Shown here in pieces: positions 1 through 8,845 of a DNA stretch of 64,000 nt (its first letter is position 1; the number at the start of each line of letters is the position of its first letter). Under the pieces are notes generated by a model. It was not told the DNA's origin and ran no database searches. It was given only the letters and a program-made list of their open reading frames with translations. Source of the stretch: Shinella granuli (GTDB taxonomy: Bacteria; Pseudomonadota; Alphaproteobacteria; Rhizobiales; Rhizobiaceae). The DNA lies in the NCBI RefSeq assembly GCF_004341885.1, contig NZ_SLVX01000007.1, positions 62,001-126,000 of the forward strand, in the 5' to 3' direction. The position numbers were made by a program, and so were the translations under genes.

Positions 1-129
1 ATGCTCGCCGACGGTTCGCTGCGCGCCGAGGGTTTCGTCCGCCAGGAGGAAATCGCCCTCGACACCTTCCTCGCCAACCGTTTCGGTCACTACTACGCCC
101 AGGAAAACCACGGCGCCCGCGCCGCCTGA
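1..129 (+). CDS. C-terminal end of a probable saccharopine dehydrogenase-family protein (5' truncated)
   Basis: Only the last 42 codons lie in the window, read in frame 1 to TGA at 127-129; the real start is upstream of base 1. The tail contains GFVRQEEIALDTFLANRFG, which I associate from memory with the C-terminus of saccharopine dehydrogenase-like proteins of alphaproteobacteria. In lysine degradation such an enzyme cleaves saccharopine to glutamate and 2-aminoadipate 6-semialdehyde. That assignment gains weight from the following genes, which encode every later step from that semialdehyde to 2-oxoglutarate. The fragment is too short for a certain family call; the context is suggestive, not proof. 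A good hairpin terminator follows 20 bases after the stop codon. Confidence 0.45.
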   Translation: MLADGSLRAEGFVRQEEIALDTFLANRFGHYYAQENHGARAA

Positions 130-148
130 CCTTCCAGACCCTTCAGAC

Positions 149-173
149 GCCCCGGTTCGGACCGGGGCGTTTT
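149..173 (+). terminator. Rho-independent terminator after the truncated first gene
   Basis: A perfect 8-bp stem (149-156 with 161-168, GCCCCGGT/ACCGGGGC) closes a TCGG loop and is followed by GTTTT. It lies 20 bases after the stop codon of the first gene. Confidence 0.8.
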
Positions 174-234
174 CGCATCTGTGGCTCGGCCGCGGGGAAG
201 TAGAGAACGCCACAAGGCGCGGATCCATAAAAAT

Positions 235-263
235 GGGGCCTCTTTCGAGGCCCCTTTTCTTTT
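235..263. terminator. Bidirectional terminator between convergent genes
   Basis: A perfect 8-bp stem (235-242 with 247-254, GGGGCCTC/GAGGCCCC) has T-rich flanks on both sides: TTTTCTTTT on the plus strand and ATTTTTAT on the minus strand. It sits 20 bases beyond the stop of the minus-strand aminotransferase, so it probably ends the lysine-degradation operon. Confidence 0.8.
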
Positions 264-282
264 GTCCGATTGGTGATGCGGC

Positions 283-1521
<1,239 letters not shown>

Positions 1522-3045
1522 CTACTCGATGTCGAAGGAGACGCCCTGGGCGAGCGGCAGAGCCTTCGAATAGTTCACCGTGTTGGTGGCGCGGCGCATA
1601 TAGGCCTTCCACGCGTCGGAGCCGCTCTCGCGGCCGCCGCCGGTTTCCTTCTCGCCGCCAAACGCGCCGCCGATTTCCGCGCCCGAAGTGCCGATGTTGA
1701 CATTGGCGATGCCGCAATCCGAGCCGTCGGCGGCGAGGAAGCGTTCGGCTTCCTGCATGTTCAGCGTGAAGATCGACGAGGAGAGGCCGGCCGAAACGGC
1801 GTTGTGATCGTCCAGGACGGCGTCGAAGTCGGAATATTTCATGACATAGAGGATCGGCGCGAAGGTCTCTTCGAGAACCGGGCCGGCCTGCTTCGGCATT
1901 TCGACGATGGCGGGCTTGACGTAGTAGGCCGTGTCCTTCCCGGCTTCCGCGACGCGTTCGCCGCCGGTGACGGAACCGCCTTCGGCCTTGGCTGCTGCCA
2001 GCGCCTTCTGCATGCCGTCGAAGGCCTGCTTGTCGACGAGCGGGCCGACGAGCGCCGAGGTTTCCAGCGGGTTGCCGACGGAAACGCTGGTATAGGCCTT
2101 CTTCAGGCGCGGCACGAGCTGGTCGTAGACGCTGTCATGCACGAAGAGGCGGCGCAGCGTCGTGCAGCGCTGGCCGGCGGTGCCCATCGCGCCGAAGGCA
2201 ATCGCGCGCAGCGCCATGTCGAGGTCGGCCGAGGGGCAGACGATGCCGGCATTGTTGCCGCCGAGTTCGAGGATCGAGCGGGCAAAGCGCTTGGCAAGAC
2301 GCGGGCCGACTTCCTTGCCCATGCGGGTGGAGCCGGTGGCCGAGACGAGCGCGACCTTGGAATTGTCGACGAGGGCTTCGCCGATGGCGCGGTCGCCGAT
2401 GAGGACCTGCGACAGGTTCGCCGGGGCGTCGCCGAAGCGGGCGAGGGCGCGCTCGAAGATCGCCTGCGATGCAAGGGCGGTCAGCGGGGTCTTTTCGGAC
2501 GGCTTCCAGACGATGGAATTGCCGGCGACCAGCGCCAGCGCGGCGTTCCACGACCAGACGGCGACCGGGAAGTTGAAGGCCGAGATGATGCCGACGACGC
2601 CGAGCGGGTGCCAGGTCTCCATCATGCGGTGGCCGGGGCGTTCGGTGGCGATCGTCAGGCCGTAGAGCTGGCGGGAGAGGCCGACGGCGAAATCGCAGAT
2701 GTCGATCATTTCCTGCACTTCGCCGAGGCCTTCGGAGGTGATCTTGCCGGCCTCGATGGAGACGAGGCGGCCGAGATCGGCCTTGGCGGCGCGCAGTTCC
2801 TCGCCGAGCAGGCGGACGAGTTCGCCGCGCTTCGGTGCGGGAACGAGACGCCAGGCCTTGAAGGCGTCGTGGGCGGCGTCGATCGCCTTGTCGGCCTCGG
2901 CGGCCGAAACGGTCTTCAGCTTGCCGATCTCCTCGCCGGTGACCGGGCTGTAGGAGGCCATGTCGCCGCCCTGCCAGGCGCTGCGCGCGACGCCGAGCTT
3001 GTCGAGAAGGGTTTCGGTTTCCTGTTTCACGTCGACTTTCGTCAT
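1522..3045 (-). CDS. amaB: L-2-aminoadipate 6-semialdehyde dehydrogenase (ALDH7 family, AmaB-like)
   Basis: An NAD(P)-dependent aldehyde dehydrogenase of 507 residues. It carries the ALDH7/antiquitin signatures: LELGGNNAGIV with the general base E260, and GTAGQRCTTLRRL with the catalytic C294. ALDH7 enzymes oxidise 2-aminoadipate 6-semialdehyde (in equilibrium with piperideine-6-carboxylate) to 2-aminoadipate, the meeting point of the saccharopine and pipecolate routes of lysine breakdown. The ATG at 3045 is preceded by GGGAGACACCCC, a good ribosome site. The gene lies 21 bases after the flavoprotein gene and directly before the aminotransferase gene, in pathway-consistent company. ALDH7 membership is clear from the motifs; the substrate follows from family and context. 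Confidence 0.9.
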   Translation of the reverse strand: MTKVDVKQETETLLDKLGVARSAWQGGDMASYSPVTGEEIGKLKTVSAAEADKAIDAAHDAFKAWRLVPAPKRGELVRLLGEELRAAKADLGRLVSIEAGKITSEGLGEVQEMIDICDFAVGLSRQLYGLTIATERPGHRMMETWHPLGVVGIISAFNFPVAVWSWNAALALVAGNSIVWKPSEKTPLTALASQAIFERALARFGDAPANLSQVLIGDRAIGEALVDNSKVALVSATGSTRMGKEVGPRLAKRFARSILELGGNNAGIVCPSADLDMALRAIAFGAMGTAGQRCTTLRRLFVHDSVYDQLVPRLKKAYTSVSVGNPLETSALVGPLVDKQAFDGMQKALAAAKAEGGSVTGGERVAEAGKDTAYYVKPAIVEMPKQAGPVLEETFAPILYVMKYSDFDAVLDDHNAVSAGLSSSIFTLNMQEAERFLAADGSDCGIANVNIGTSGAEIGGAFGGEKETGGGRESGSDAWKAYMRRATNTVNYSKALPLAQGVSFDIE

Positions 3046-3066
3046 GGGGTGTCTCCCTGTCTGTTT

Positions 3067-4485
3067 TTAGAATGTGATGGTGCCGAGCGGGCCCGGCGAG
3101 GTGATGGTTTTCAGCCCGGCCGCAAGCGCGCGGAGCTTTTCCGGGGTGTATCTGTCGTAGAAGGCCTGGTTCTTGCGGCCGATGGCGTGTTCCGCGCTGA
3201 AGCTGCCGCCGAATTGCTCGACCGCGACGGTGAAGACCCATTCGCGCAGGTCCGCCTCGAAATCGGGATCGGCAAGCCGTGGGTCGTCCTTCGCGACGAC
3301 CAGGTTGAAGTGCACGCCGCCGTCGCCGATATGGCCGAAGTCGCAGATCGTGACGTCCTCGAAGTGATCAGGCATTTCCGCCTTCATATGGGCGAGGAAG
3401 GGCATGATGTCACCCCGGCGGAAGGACAGATCGAAGGCGATCAATCGCCCGCGATGCTTCACGCCCTCCGAGAGCGCATGGCGCAGCGCCCAGATCTCGT
3501 GCGGCGGGCCGACGAAGGCGTCGGCGAGCGGTGCGTCCTCGCGCTCCCAGATCGCGGCGAGCACCTCTTCCAGCACCGCGTCGAGCGGCTGCTCGCCAGC
3601 GCGCGGCGGAGTGGAGCGGGAGATTTCCGCGAGGATGACGAAGTCGGGCACCACGCCGCCCTGGAAGGGATTGCGCAGCGACGGCACATGATCGAGCGCG
3701 GCGGCGACCGCGTTGCCGGACATGCCCTCGAAGGCCGAGAGATAGCTGCCGAGCGCGTCTTCCATGGCGACGAGCAGCGTCGCGACCTGGTCTGCCGAGG
3801 CGGGCACGAGCAGGGCGGTGGCGGACTGTTTCGGGGCGGGTTCGAGGTTCAGCACGCATTCGGTGACGACGCCGAAGGCGCCCGACGTGCCGATGAAGAG
3901 CTGCTTCCAGTCGACGCCGGTATTGTTCTTGCGCAGGTCCGAGGAGAGGTCGAGCACGGTGCCGGCCTCGTCGGCGAGCACCACGGTGAGGCCGAGAACA
4001 TTGCGGCGCACATCGCCGTAGCGCAGGAACCGCGAGCCGCCGGTGTTCGTCGCGATCATGCCGCCGAGGCGCGGGTCGGCGCCGAGGTCGATCGGGAAGA
4101 AGAGGCCGCTGTCTTCCAGCTTGCCGTTGAGGTCGGAAAGGCGCAGGCCCGCCCCGGCCCTGACCGAGCGGTTCACCCGGTCGAGGTCGAAGGGGGCGGT
4201 CAGGCGGTCGAGGCTGAGCACGCCCTGTCGGCCGCTCCCGTCGGGCGTCGAGCCGGAGACGAGGCCGGTATTGCCGGACTGCGGCACGAGCGCGATGGCG
4301 TTCCGCACGCAATAGGAGACGATGGCGGAGGCCTCCGCCGTCGTGGCCGGGCGGGCGACGAAGGCGGCGCGGCCCCTGTCGTAGCGCGCGCCGGTCTCGT
4401 AGGCGGCCATGTCGGCTTCTTCGGTGAGAAGACCCTTCTCGCCGGCAAGGCCCTTCAGCGCTTCGATATGGCGTGCCTCGATCAT
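3067..4485 (-). CDS. FAD-binding oxidoreductase, probable D-2-hydroxyglutarate dehydrogenase
   Basis: A 472-residue FAD-linked oxidase of the GlcD/D-2-hydroxyglutarate dehydrogenase type. It has an N-terminal PCMH FAD-binding domain (about 35-215, with SGNTGLVSGS near 70 and NTGG near 147), and a C-terminal oxidase domain with the GHIGDGG motif at 384-390 and AEHAIGRK near 431. The likely reaction is D-2-hydroxyglutarate to 2-oxoglutarate, consuming the product of the neighbouring HglS. In P. putida this step is assigned to the much larger YdiJ, so a single-module enzyme here would be a simpler alternative. ATG 4485 is chosen because GGAAG lies just upstream of it; an in-frame GTG at 4500 overlaps the HglS stop and would add five residues. 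A lactate or glycolate specificity cannot be excluded. Confidence 0.82.
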   Translation of the reverse strand: MIEARHIEALKGLAGEKGLLTEEADMAAYETGARYDRGRAAFVARPATTAEASAIVSYCVRNAIALVPQSGNTGLVSGSTPDGSGRQGVLSLDRLTAPFDLDRVNRSVRAGAGLRLSDLNGKLEDSGLFFPIDLGADPRLGGMIATNTGGSRFLRYGDVRRNVLGLTVVLADEAGTVLDLSSDLRKNNTGVDWKQLFIGTSGAFGVVTECVLNLEPAPKQSATALLVPASADQVATLLVAMEDALGSYLSAFEGMSGNAVAAALDHVPSLRNPFQGGVVPDFVILAEISRSTPPRAGEQPLDAVLEEVLAAIWEREDAPLADAFVGPPHEIWALRHALSEGVKHRGRLIAFDLSFRRGDIMPFLAHMKAEMPDHFEDVTICDFGHIGDGGVHFNLVVAKDDPRLADPDFEADLREWVFTVAVEQFGGSFSAEHAIGRKNQAFYDRYTPEKLRALAAGLKTITSPGPLGTITF

Positions 4486-4496
4486 GCGCTCTTCCG

Positions 4497-5894
4497 TCAC
4501 TCCGCAGCGGCAGCCATGTTGACGATGCCGAGGCACATTTCAAGCGACGCGCGCTGGATGGCGGCATAGTGGGCGAATTCGTCGAGGACGGCATGGCCGA
4601 GATCGCGCTCGAACATCACCTGGTTCGGGCTGGCGACGAAGTCCTGGGTCGCGTCGTCGCCGAGGTTCGACTGGAAGATGCCCGCGGCGCTGACCGGCAG
4701 GAAATCCTCGTAGACGATCGGGTCGAAGCGGATGAGGCCGGCTTCGATCGCCGTTTCGAGATCGGCGTTGCGGCCGGTGCCGGACTTGCCCTTCTCCGTC
4801 AGGCAATAGGTGAAATAGCCGAGGCCCGCCTTGCGGATGCCGTCCCAGTCATCCGGGAAGGCCTTGAAGACGTCGGCGAGCGCGGCCTCGTATTCGGCGG
4901 CATTGGAGCCGTCGGCGGCCGGGCGCACGCGGGCGCGCGTCTCGGTGAGCAGCCGGTCGTAGAGCGCGCGGCCCTTCGGCGTCAGTGCCACGCCGCGCTG
5001 CTCGATCTCGCCGAAGCGGGCCGTGTGGGAGCCTTGCTGCCAGGCGCCGTCGGCGCCGATGAAGGAGACGGCCTCCTCCAGCGCCTTGAACGAGGTCTGG
5101 CGCAGGAGGATCGGGCAGGTGCGGGTCGGCGGGCCCTCGACGACGGCCTTCGGGGCGATGCCCTCTTCCGGCATGCGGGCCTGTACCTTGTCGATGTCGA
5201 GCGTGCGCGGTGTCAGGTGGTTGATGTGCGGACCCTTGAAGGAGACGACGTCGGCGATCAGGCGATGCGCCTCGTGCAGGCGCTTGTACATGTCGGCGCT
5301 GACGATGGCCTGGTCGTGCCAGCGGAAGGTTTCCAGCACTTCGCTGACGAAATGGGCGGCATCGGCTTCATCGAGGCCGCCGTCACGCTCGGCCTTCTCG
5401 ACGAGCCTGACGGCCTCGTCGGTGAAGATCTTTCGTGCGGCGAGCACGTCGGCCGCTTCTTCACGCAGTTTTTCGTCGGCGATGAGATCGAGGCGCAGCA
5501 GCGAGGTGAAGACGCGGAAGGGGTTGAGGCTGAGGCTTTCGGCGCCGACCGGGCGGAAGGCGGTGGAGTGCACGGGAACGCCGGCGGTGGAGAGGTCGTA
5601 GTAGCCGACCGGGAACATGCCCATGACGGCGAAGACGCGGCGCATCATGGAAAGCTCGCCCGGCGTGCCGAGGCGGATGGCGCCATGGCGTTCCTCGGAG
5701 ATGCGCTCCAGCGTGTCTGTCGCCTCCAGGCGCTCCCTGAGGACGGGGTCGGCGGCAAGCGTCTCGGCGTTCACCTCGGCCACCAGCGACATCAGCGTGC
5801 CATAGGCGGGAACCTCGTTGCGGTACATGGCGGACATCGCGGCGGAGAAGTCCGCGCGGATCTTGTCGGCGGAAACGTGCGAATTTGCTTTCAT
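4497..5894 (-). CDS. hglS: 2-oxoadipate dioxygenase/decarboxylase HglS (DUF1338)
   Basis: A 465-residue DUF1338 protein that, from memory, follows P. putida HglS (PP_5260) almost end to end, including FKGPHINHLTPRTLDID and YEDFLPVSAAGIFQSNLG. HglS is a metal-dependent VOC-fold enzyme that converts 2-oxoadipate, with O2, to D-2-hydroxyglutarate and CO2. The residues I remember for metal binding and substrate contact are present: H70 in EERHGAIR, R74, H226 in the GPHINH motif, and E296 in FGEIEQR. The start ATG 5894 matches the homologue N-terminus (MxANxxVSxDxIRAxFSAAMS); an upstream TTG at 5924 and ATG at 5909 would only add residues, and none of the three has a strong ribosome site. First gene of the minus-strand operon, divergent from the LysR gene. 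Confidence 0.93.
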   Translation of the reverse strand: MKANSHVSADKIRADFSAAMSAMYRNEVPAYGTLMSLVAEVNAETLAADPVLRERLEATDTLERISEERHGAIRLGTPGELSMMRRVFAVMGMFPVGYYDLSTAGVPVHSTAFRPVGAESLSLNPFRVFTSLLRLDLIADEKLREEAADVLAARKIFTDEAVRLVEKAERDGGLDEADAAHFVSEVLETFRWHDQAIVSADMYKRLHEAHRLIADVVSFKGPHINHLTPRTLDIDKVQARMPEEGIAPKAVVEGPPTRTCPILLRQTSFKALEEAVSFIGADGAWQQGSHTARFGEIEQRGVALTPKGRALYDRLLTETRARVRPAADGSNAAEYEAALADVFKAFPDDWDGIRKAGLGYFTYCLTEKGKSGTGRNADLETAIEAGLIRFDPIVYEDFLPVSAAGIFQSNLGDDATQDFVASPNQVMFERDLGHAVLDEFAHYAAIQRASLEMCLGIVNMAAAAE

Positions 5895-5996
5895 GGCGAG
5901 CGGTCTCATCTCGATGTTGCGCAATTCCGCATGGAAAACCGCTTCACACTTTTCCTGGAATTGCTTTAGAAGGGTGGGAGGCCCTGATCATTCTCA

Positions 5997-6019
5997 AAAC
6001 GGATCATACCGGATCGTTT
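5997..6019. promoter_or_regulatory. Candidate LysR operator in the hglS/LysR divergent promoter region
   Basis: The 171-base gap between hglS and the divergent LysR gene contains an imperfect dyad: AAACG at 5997-6001 and CGTTT at 6015-6019, with two internal GATC copies. LysR regulators usually bind such sites beside their own gene and the target operon. Which factor binds it is inference from position. Confidence 0.4.
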
Positions 6020-6065
6020 CTTGCCGCGATTGCGACCGTTCTGACTATGTTGATGCGAGGAAAGA

Positions 6066-6962
6066 ATGAAGCTCAGTCGAAGGCTGATCCCCGACGTCAC
6101 CACGCTGCAGGCGTTCGAATGCGCCGCGCGCCACGGCAGCTTCACGCAGGCGGCCCATGAGCTGAACCTCACCCAGAGCGCCGTCAGCCGCCAGATCAAG
6201 GACCTGGAGGAACAGCTGGGCGTGCTGCTGTTCGAGCGCGTGCGCCAGCGCGTGGTGCTCTCTGACGATGGCCGCCGTTTCCTGCCGGAAGTGCGCAAGC
6301 TGCTGCACCAGACGGAGGAGACCATGCTGCGCGCCATGGCATCGGCCTCCTCCGAGCACAGCCTTTCCATCGCGACGCTGCCGACCTTCGGCAGCCGCTG
6401 GCTGACGCCGCGCATTCCGGGCTTCCTTGCGGAAAATCCCGGCACGATCATCAACATCGCCTCGCGCTCGGCGCCGTTCGATTTCGACGAGGAGAATTTC
6501 GACCTCGCGATCCACTACGGCCAGCCAGTCTGGGCGCGGGCGGCCTGTACCTATCTGTGCAGCGAGGTCATTCTCCCCGCGGCAAGCCCGGAGCTGGTGA
6601 AATCCTGGAACCTTGCCGAGCCGAAGGACCTGGAGCGGGCGCCGCTCCTGCATCTTGCGACGCGCCCGAAGCTCTGGGCGCAATGGTTCGAGCTGAACGG
6701 CGGCTCGGCGGATACGGCCTATCGTGGCCATCGCTTCGACCAGTTCTCCATGGTCATCGAGACGGCCGTCGCGGGGCTCGGCTTCGCGCTGCTGCCGCAT
6801 TACCTGATCGAGCAGGAGCTGGCGAGCGGCCGGCTCGCCGTCGTCTTCGACCGGCCGATGGAGACGGAGAACAGCTATTATCTCGTCGTGCCGGAAGGAA
6901 AGCTCGAAAATCCGCTGAGCCAGGCGTTTCGCGCCTGGATTTCCCGGCAGGTCCCGGCATAG
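6066..6962 (+). CDS. LysR-family transcriptional regulator (GcvA-like), probable regulator of the lysine-degradation operon
   Basis: A 298-residue LysR-type regulator. The N-terminal winged helix-turn-helix (about residues 10-70) includes FTQAAHELNLTQSAVSRQIKDLE, followed by a periplasmic-binding-protein-like effector domain from about 90. The PTFGSRWLTPRI segment is typical of the GcvA-like subgroup. GAGG precedes ATG 6066 at good spacing. It is transcribed divergently from hglS and lies between the operon and the pipecolate-oxidase-like gene, so it probably controls one or both. The effector is unknown; lysine, aminoadipate or a pathway intermediate would make sense. Confidence 0.88.
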   Translation: MKLSRRLIPDVTTLQAFECAARHGSFTQAAHELNLTQSAVSRQIKDLEEQLGVLLFERVRQRVVLSDDGRRFLPEVRKLLHQTEETMLRAMASASSEHSLSIATLPTFGSRWLTPRIPGFLAENPGTIINIASRSAPFDFDEENFDLAIHYGQPVWARAACTYLCSEVILPAASPELVKSWNLAEPKDLERAPLLHLATRPKLWAQWFELNGGSADTAYRGHRFDQFSMVIETAVAGLGFALLPHYLIEQELASGRLAVVFDRPMETENSYYLVVPEGKLENPLSQAFRAWISRQVPA

Positions 6963-7084
6963 GATTTTCGCGGCCGATCATGCGGCGGGGGCATGACCCC
7001 GTTCTCATTTTTTGCTTTAGTCGTCGGGCCGCATGGCCGATTGTGCGGCGAGAAATCCTTCTCCTCCGGAAAAGACTGACGCCC

Positions 7085-8368
7085 ATGCTCAACGACCCGC
7101 GCTCCCATGGCCTTTGGGAGATGACCGCTCCGCCCGCCCCCGAAACCGTCGCCTTTTCCGGCAGGGCGGAGGCGGATGTCGTCATCGTCGGCGGCGGGTA
7201 TACCGGTTTCTCGACGGCGCTGCATCTGGCCGAGCGCGGCACGCGGGTCATCCTGCTCGAAGGGGCGGAGATCGGCTACGGCGGCTCGGGCCGCAATGTC
7301 GGCCTCGTCAATGCCGGCATGTGGGTGATGCCCGACGAACTGCCCGGCGTGCTCGGCGACCTGTACGGCAGCCGGCTGCTGGAACTTCTCGGCAATGCGC
7401 CGCGTGCCGTGTTCGACCTCGTCGAAAAGCATGCGATCGATTGCGAGATCAACCCGGCCGGCACGCTGCATTGCGCCGTCGGCCAATCCGGTCTCGACGA
7501 ACTGAAGCAGCGCGCCGAGCAATGGGCCCGCCGCGGCGCGCTGGTGCGCCTGCTGGACGCGGCCGAGACGGCGGCGAAGGTGGGCACGGAGGCCTATGCG
7601 GGCTCGCTCCTCGACCTGCGCGCCGGCACGATCCAGCCGCTCGCCTATGCGCGCGGCCTTGCCCGCGCGGCGATTGCGGCCGGCGCTGCGGTCTTCACGG
7701 CAAGCCCGGTGACGGGTGCGGAGCGGACGGGAAAACGGTGGACGGTGACGACCGCGCGCGGCTCCGTCACGGCGGACTGGGTGGTCGTCGCCACCAATGC
7801 CTATACGGTGGCGCCTTGGAACGAGGTGCGCAGCGAGCTCGTGCACCTGCCCTATTTCAACTTCGCCACCGCGCCGCTTTCGCCCGAGATGCAGGCGAAG
7901 ATCCTGCCGGAGCGGCAGGGTGCCTGGGACACGAAGGAAGTCCTCTCCTCCTTCCGCTTCGACAAGCGCGGCCGGCTGGTGTTCGGCAGCGTCGGCGCGT
8001 TGCGCGGCACGGGCACCGGCGTTCACAAGGCCTGGGCGCGGCGCGCGCTGAAAAAGCTCTTCCCCGCGATCGGCGATGTCCCCTTCGAGGCGGAATGGTA
8101 CGGCAAGATCGGCATGACGACGGACAACCTGCCGCGCTTCCACCGCCTTGCCGAGAACGTCATCGGCTTTTCCGGCTACAACGGCCGCGGCATCGCGCCC
8201 GGCACGGTCTTCGGCCGCACGCTGGCGGAGCTCATTTCCGGTGAGATCGCCGAGACGGACCTGCCGCTGCCGGTGAGCGCGCCCGAGGCGCAGTCCTTCC
8301 GCTCGATGCGCGAGGGCTATTACGAACTCGGCGCGCAGATCGCCCATTTCGCCGGCGCCCGCTTCTGA
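7085..8368 (+). CDS. FAD-dependent amino-acid oxidoreductase, probable L-pipecolate oxidase (AmaA-like)
   Basis: A 427-residue DAO-type flavoprotein with a Rossmann FAD motif VVIVGGGYTGFST at about 32-44, the second conserved stretch YGGSGRNVGLVNAG, and the C-terminal FAD-contact segment FSGYNGRGIAPGTVFGR. The overall pattern resembles P. putida AmaA (L-pipecolate oxidase) and PuuB-type gamma-glutamylputrescine oxidases. Given ALDH7 and HglS next door, oxidation of L-pipecolate to piperideine-6-carboxylate is the best guess; sarcosine- or putrescine-type substrates remain possible. ATG 7085 starts the conserved N-terminus, although the purine-rich GGAAAAG upstream is further away than ideal. 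A long hairpin follows the stop. There is no membrane anchor, so it is likely peripheral or cytosolic. Confidence 0.8.
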   Translation: MLNDPRSHGLWEMTAPPAPETVAFSGRAEADVVIVGGGYTGFSTALHLAERGTRVILLEGAEIGYGGSGRNVGLVNAGMWVMPDELPGVLGDLYGSRLLELLGNAPRAVFDLVEKHAIDCEINPAGTLHCAVGQSGLDELKQRAEQWARRGALVRLLDAAETAAKVGTEAYAGSLLDLRAGTIQPLAYARGLARAAIAAGAAVFTASPVTGAERTGKRWTVTTARGSVTADWVVVATNAYTVAPWNEVRSELVHLPYFNFATAPLSPEMQAKILPERQGAWDTKEVLSSFRFDKRGRLVFGSVGALRGTGTGVHKAWARRALKKLFPAIGDVPFEAEWYGKIGMTTDNLPRFHRLAENVIGFSGYNGRGIAPGTVFGRTLAELISGEIAETDLPLPVSAPEAQSFRSMREGYYELGAQIAHFAGARF

Positions 8369-8381
8369 TTTCGGGGCCGCG

Positions 8382-8415
8382 CCCGCCTGTTTCCTGCGAA
8401 ACAGCGGCAGGCGGG
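8382..8415 (+). terminator. Hairpin after the pipecolate-oxidase-like gene
   Basis: An 8-bp GC stem (CCCGCCTG 8382-8389 with CAGGCGGG 8408-8415), with a possible inner TTTC/GAAA pairing, lies 14 bases past the stop codon. There is no T-run, so termination efficiency is uncertain. Confidence 0.5.
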
Positions 8416-8430
8416 ACGATGTGAGATCTT

Positions 8431-8479
8431 CTGATCACCGGATGAGAGAGGCTCATCCCCAACAAGAGATCAGGAGAGA
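8431..8479 (+). promoter_or_regulatory. Structured 5' leader of the small secreted protein gene (copy 1)
   Basis: Two nested stems precede the gene. The outer pair is CTGATC (8431-8436) with GATCAG (8468-8473); the inner pair is GGATGAG (8440-8446) with CTCATCC (8452-8458), loop AGAGG. The 3' arm of the outer stem runs straight into the ribosome site GGAGAG (8473-8478), so folding could affect translation. The same arrangement recurs at 61023-61076 before a paralogous gene. Confidence 0.6.
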
Positions 8480-8483
8480 CCCC

Positions 8484-8660
8484 ATGCGCAAGATCATCGT
8501 TTCCGCCACCGTCGCCCTCATTGCCGCCGTCTCCTTCGCCGCCCCCTCGCAGGCCGGCTACTACAGCTACGGCTACAAGCCGCACTGCTTCATCAAGAAG
8601 GTCAAGGCCTACGACTACTACGGCAATGTCATCTTCAAGACGGTCAAGGTCTGCAAGTAA
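8484..8660 (+). CDS. Small secreted Tyr-rich protein (58 residues), paralogue of the protein at 61080
   Basis: A 58-residue protein with a clear signal peptide: a basic start (MRK), a hydrophobic core and a probable cleavage site at PSQA|GYY near residue 24. The mature part is about 34 residues, rich in Tyr and Lys, with two cysteines that could form a disulfide (one in PHCF, one at the C-terminus in KVCK). I do not recognise a functional family. The signal peptide is nearly the same as that of the 82-residue protein at 61080-61328, and both genes share a structured leader and a 3' hairpin. ATG 8484 follows the ribosome site GGAGAG. Export to periplasm, surface or medium is inferred. Confidence 0.8.
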   Translation: MRKIIVSATVALIAAVSFAAPSQAGYYSYGYKPHCFIKKVKAYDYYGNVIFKTVKVCK

Positions 8661-8683
8661 GCGCTTTTCCCGCTGACCTCCCC

Positions 8684-8716
8684 GAAGGCCCGGATGTCCC
8701 CTGCATTCGGGTCTTC
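8684..8716 (+). terminator. 3' hairpin of small secreted protein gene (copy 1)
   Basis: GAAGGCCCGGATG (8684-8696) pairs imperfectly with CATTCGGGTCTTC (8704-8716). The sequence that follows, TGCCGTTTC, resembles the bases after the stronger hairpin downstream of the paralogue (61350-61384). It probably ends or stabilises the transcript. Confidence 0.55.
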
Positions 8717-8780
8717 TGCCGTTTCTGGCGACGCTGGCGGTCGACAACGGCTGCGGTGCCGAATGCCTGCGCAACGCCAC

Positions 8781-8829
8781 TGCGCTTACGGTGCGCATGG
8801 CAAGGCGCTTCCAGCGGATGCCGTAAGCG
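8781..8829 (-). terminator. Hairpin beyond the CobW-family gene
   Basis: A 10-bp perfect inverted repeat, GCGCTTACGG (8781-8790) with CCGTAAGCGC (8820-8829), lies just past the stop of the minus-strand GTPase gene. A competing 8-bp stem uses 8802-8809 with 8824-8831. There is no T-run, so it is a possible terminator or RNA stabiliser. Confidence 0.4.
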
Positions 8830-8845
8830 CCTGCCCCGCCCGGTA

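Noticed and set aside
1804-4569. A 921-codon plus-strand reading frame
   Set aside because: It is antisense to the ALDH7 and flavoprotein genes, which show clear motifs. The frame is open only because of high GC codon bias, and its translation is low-complexity Arg/Gly/Asp/Glu-rich.
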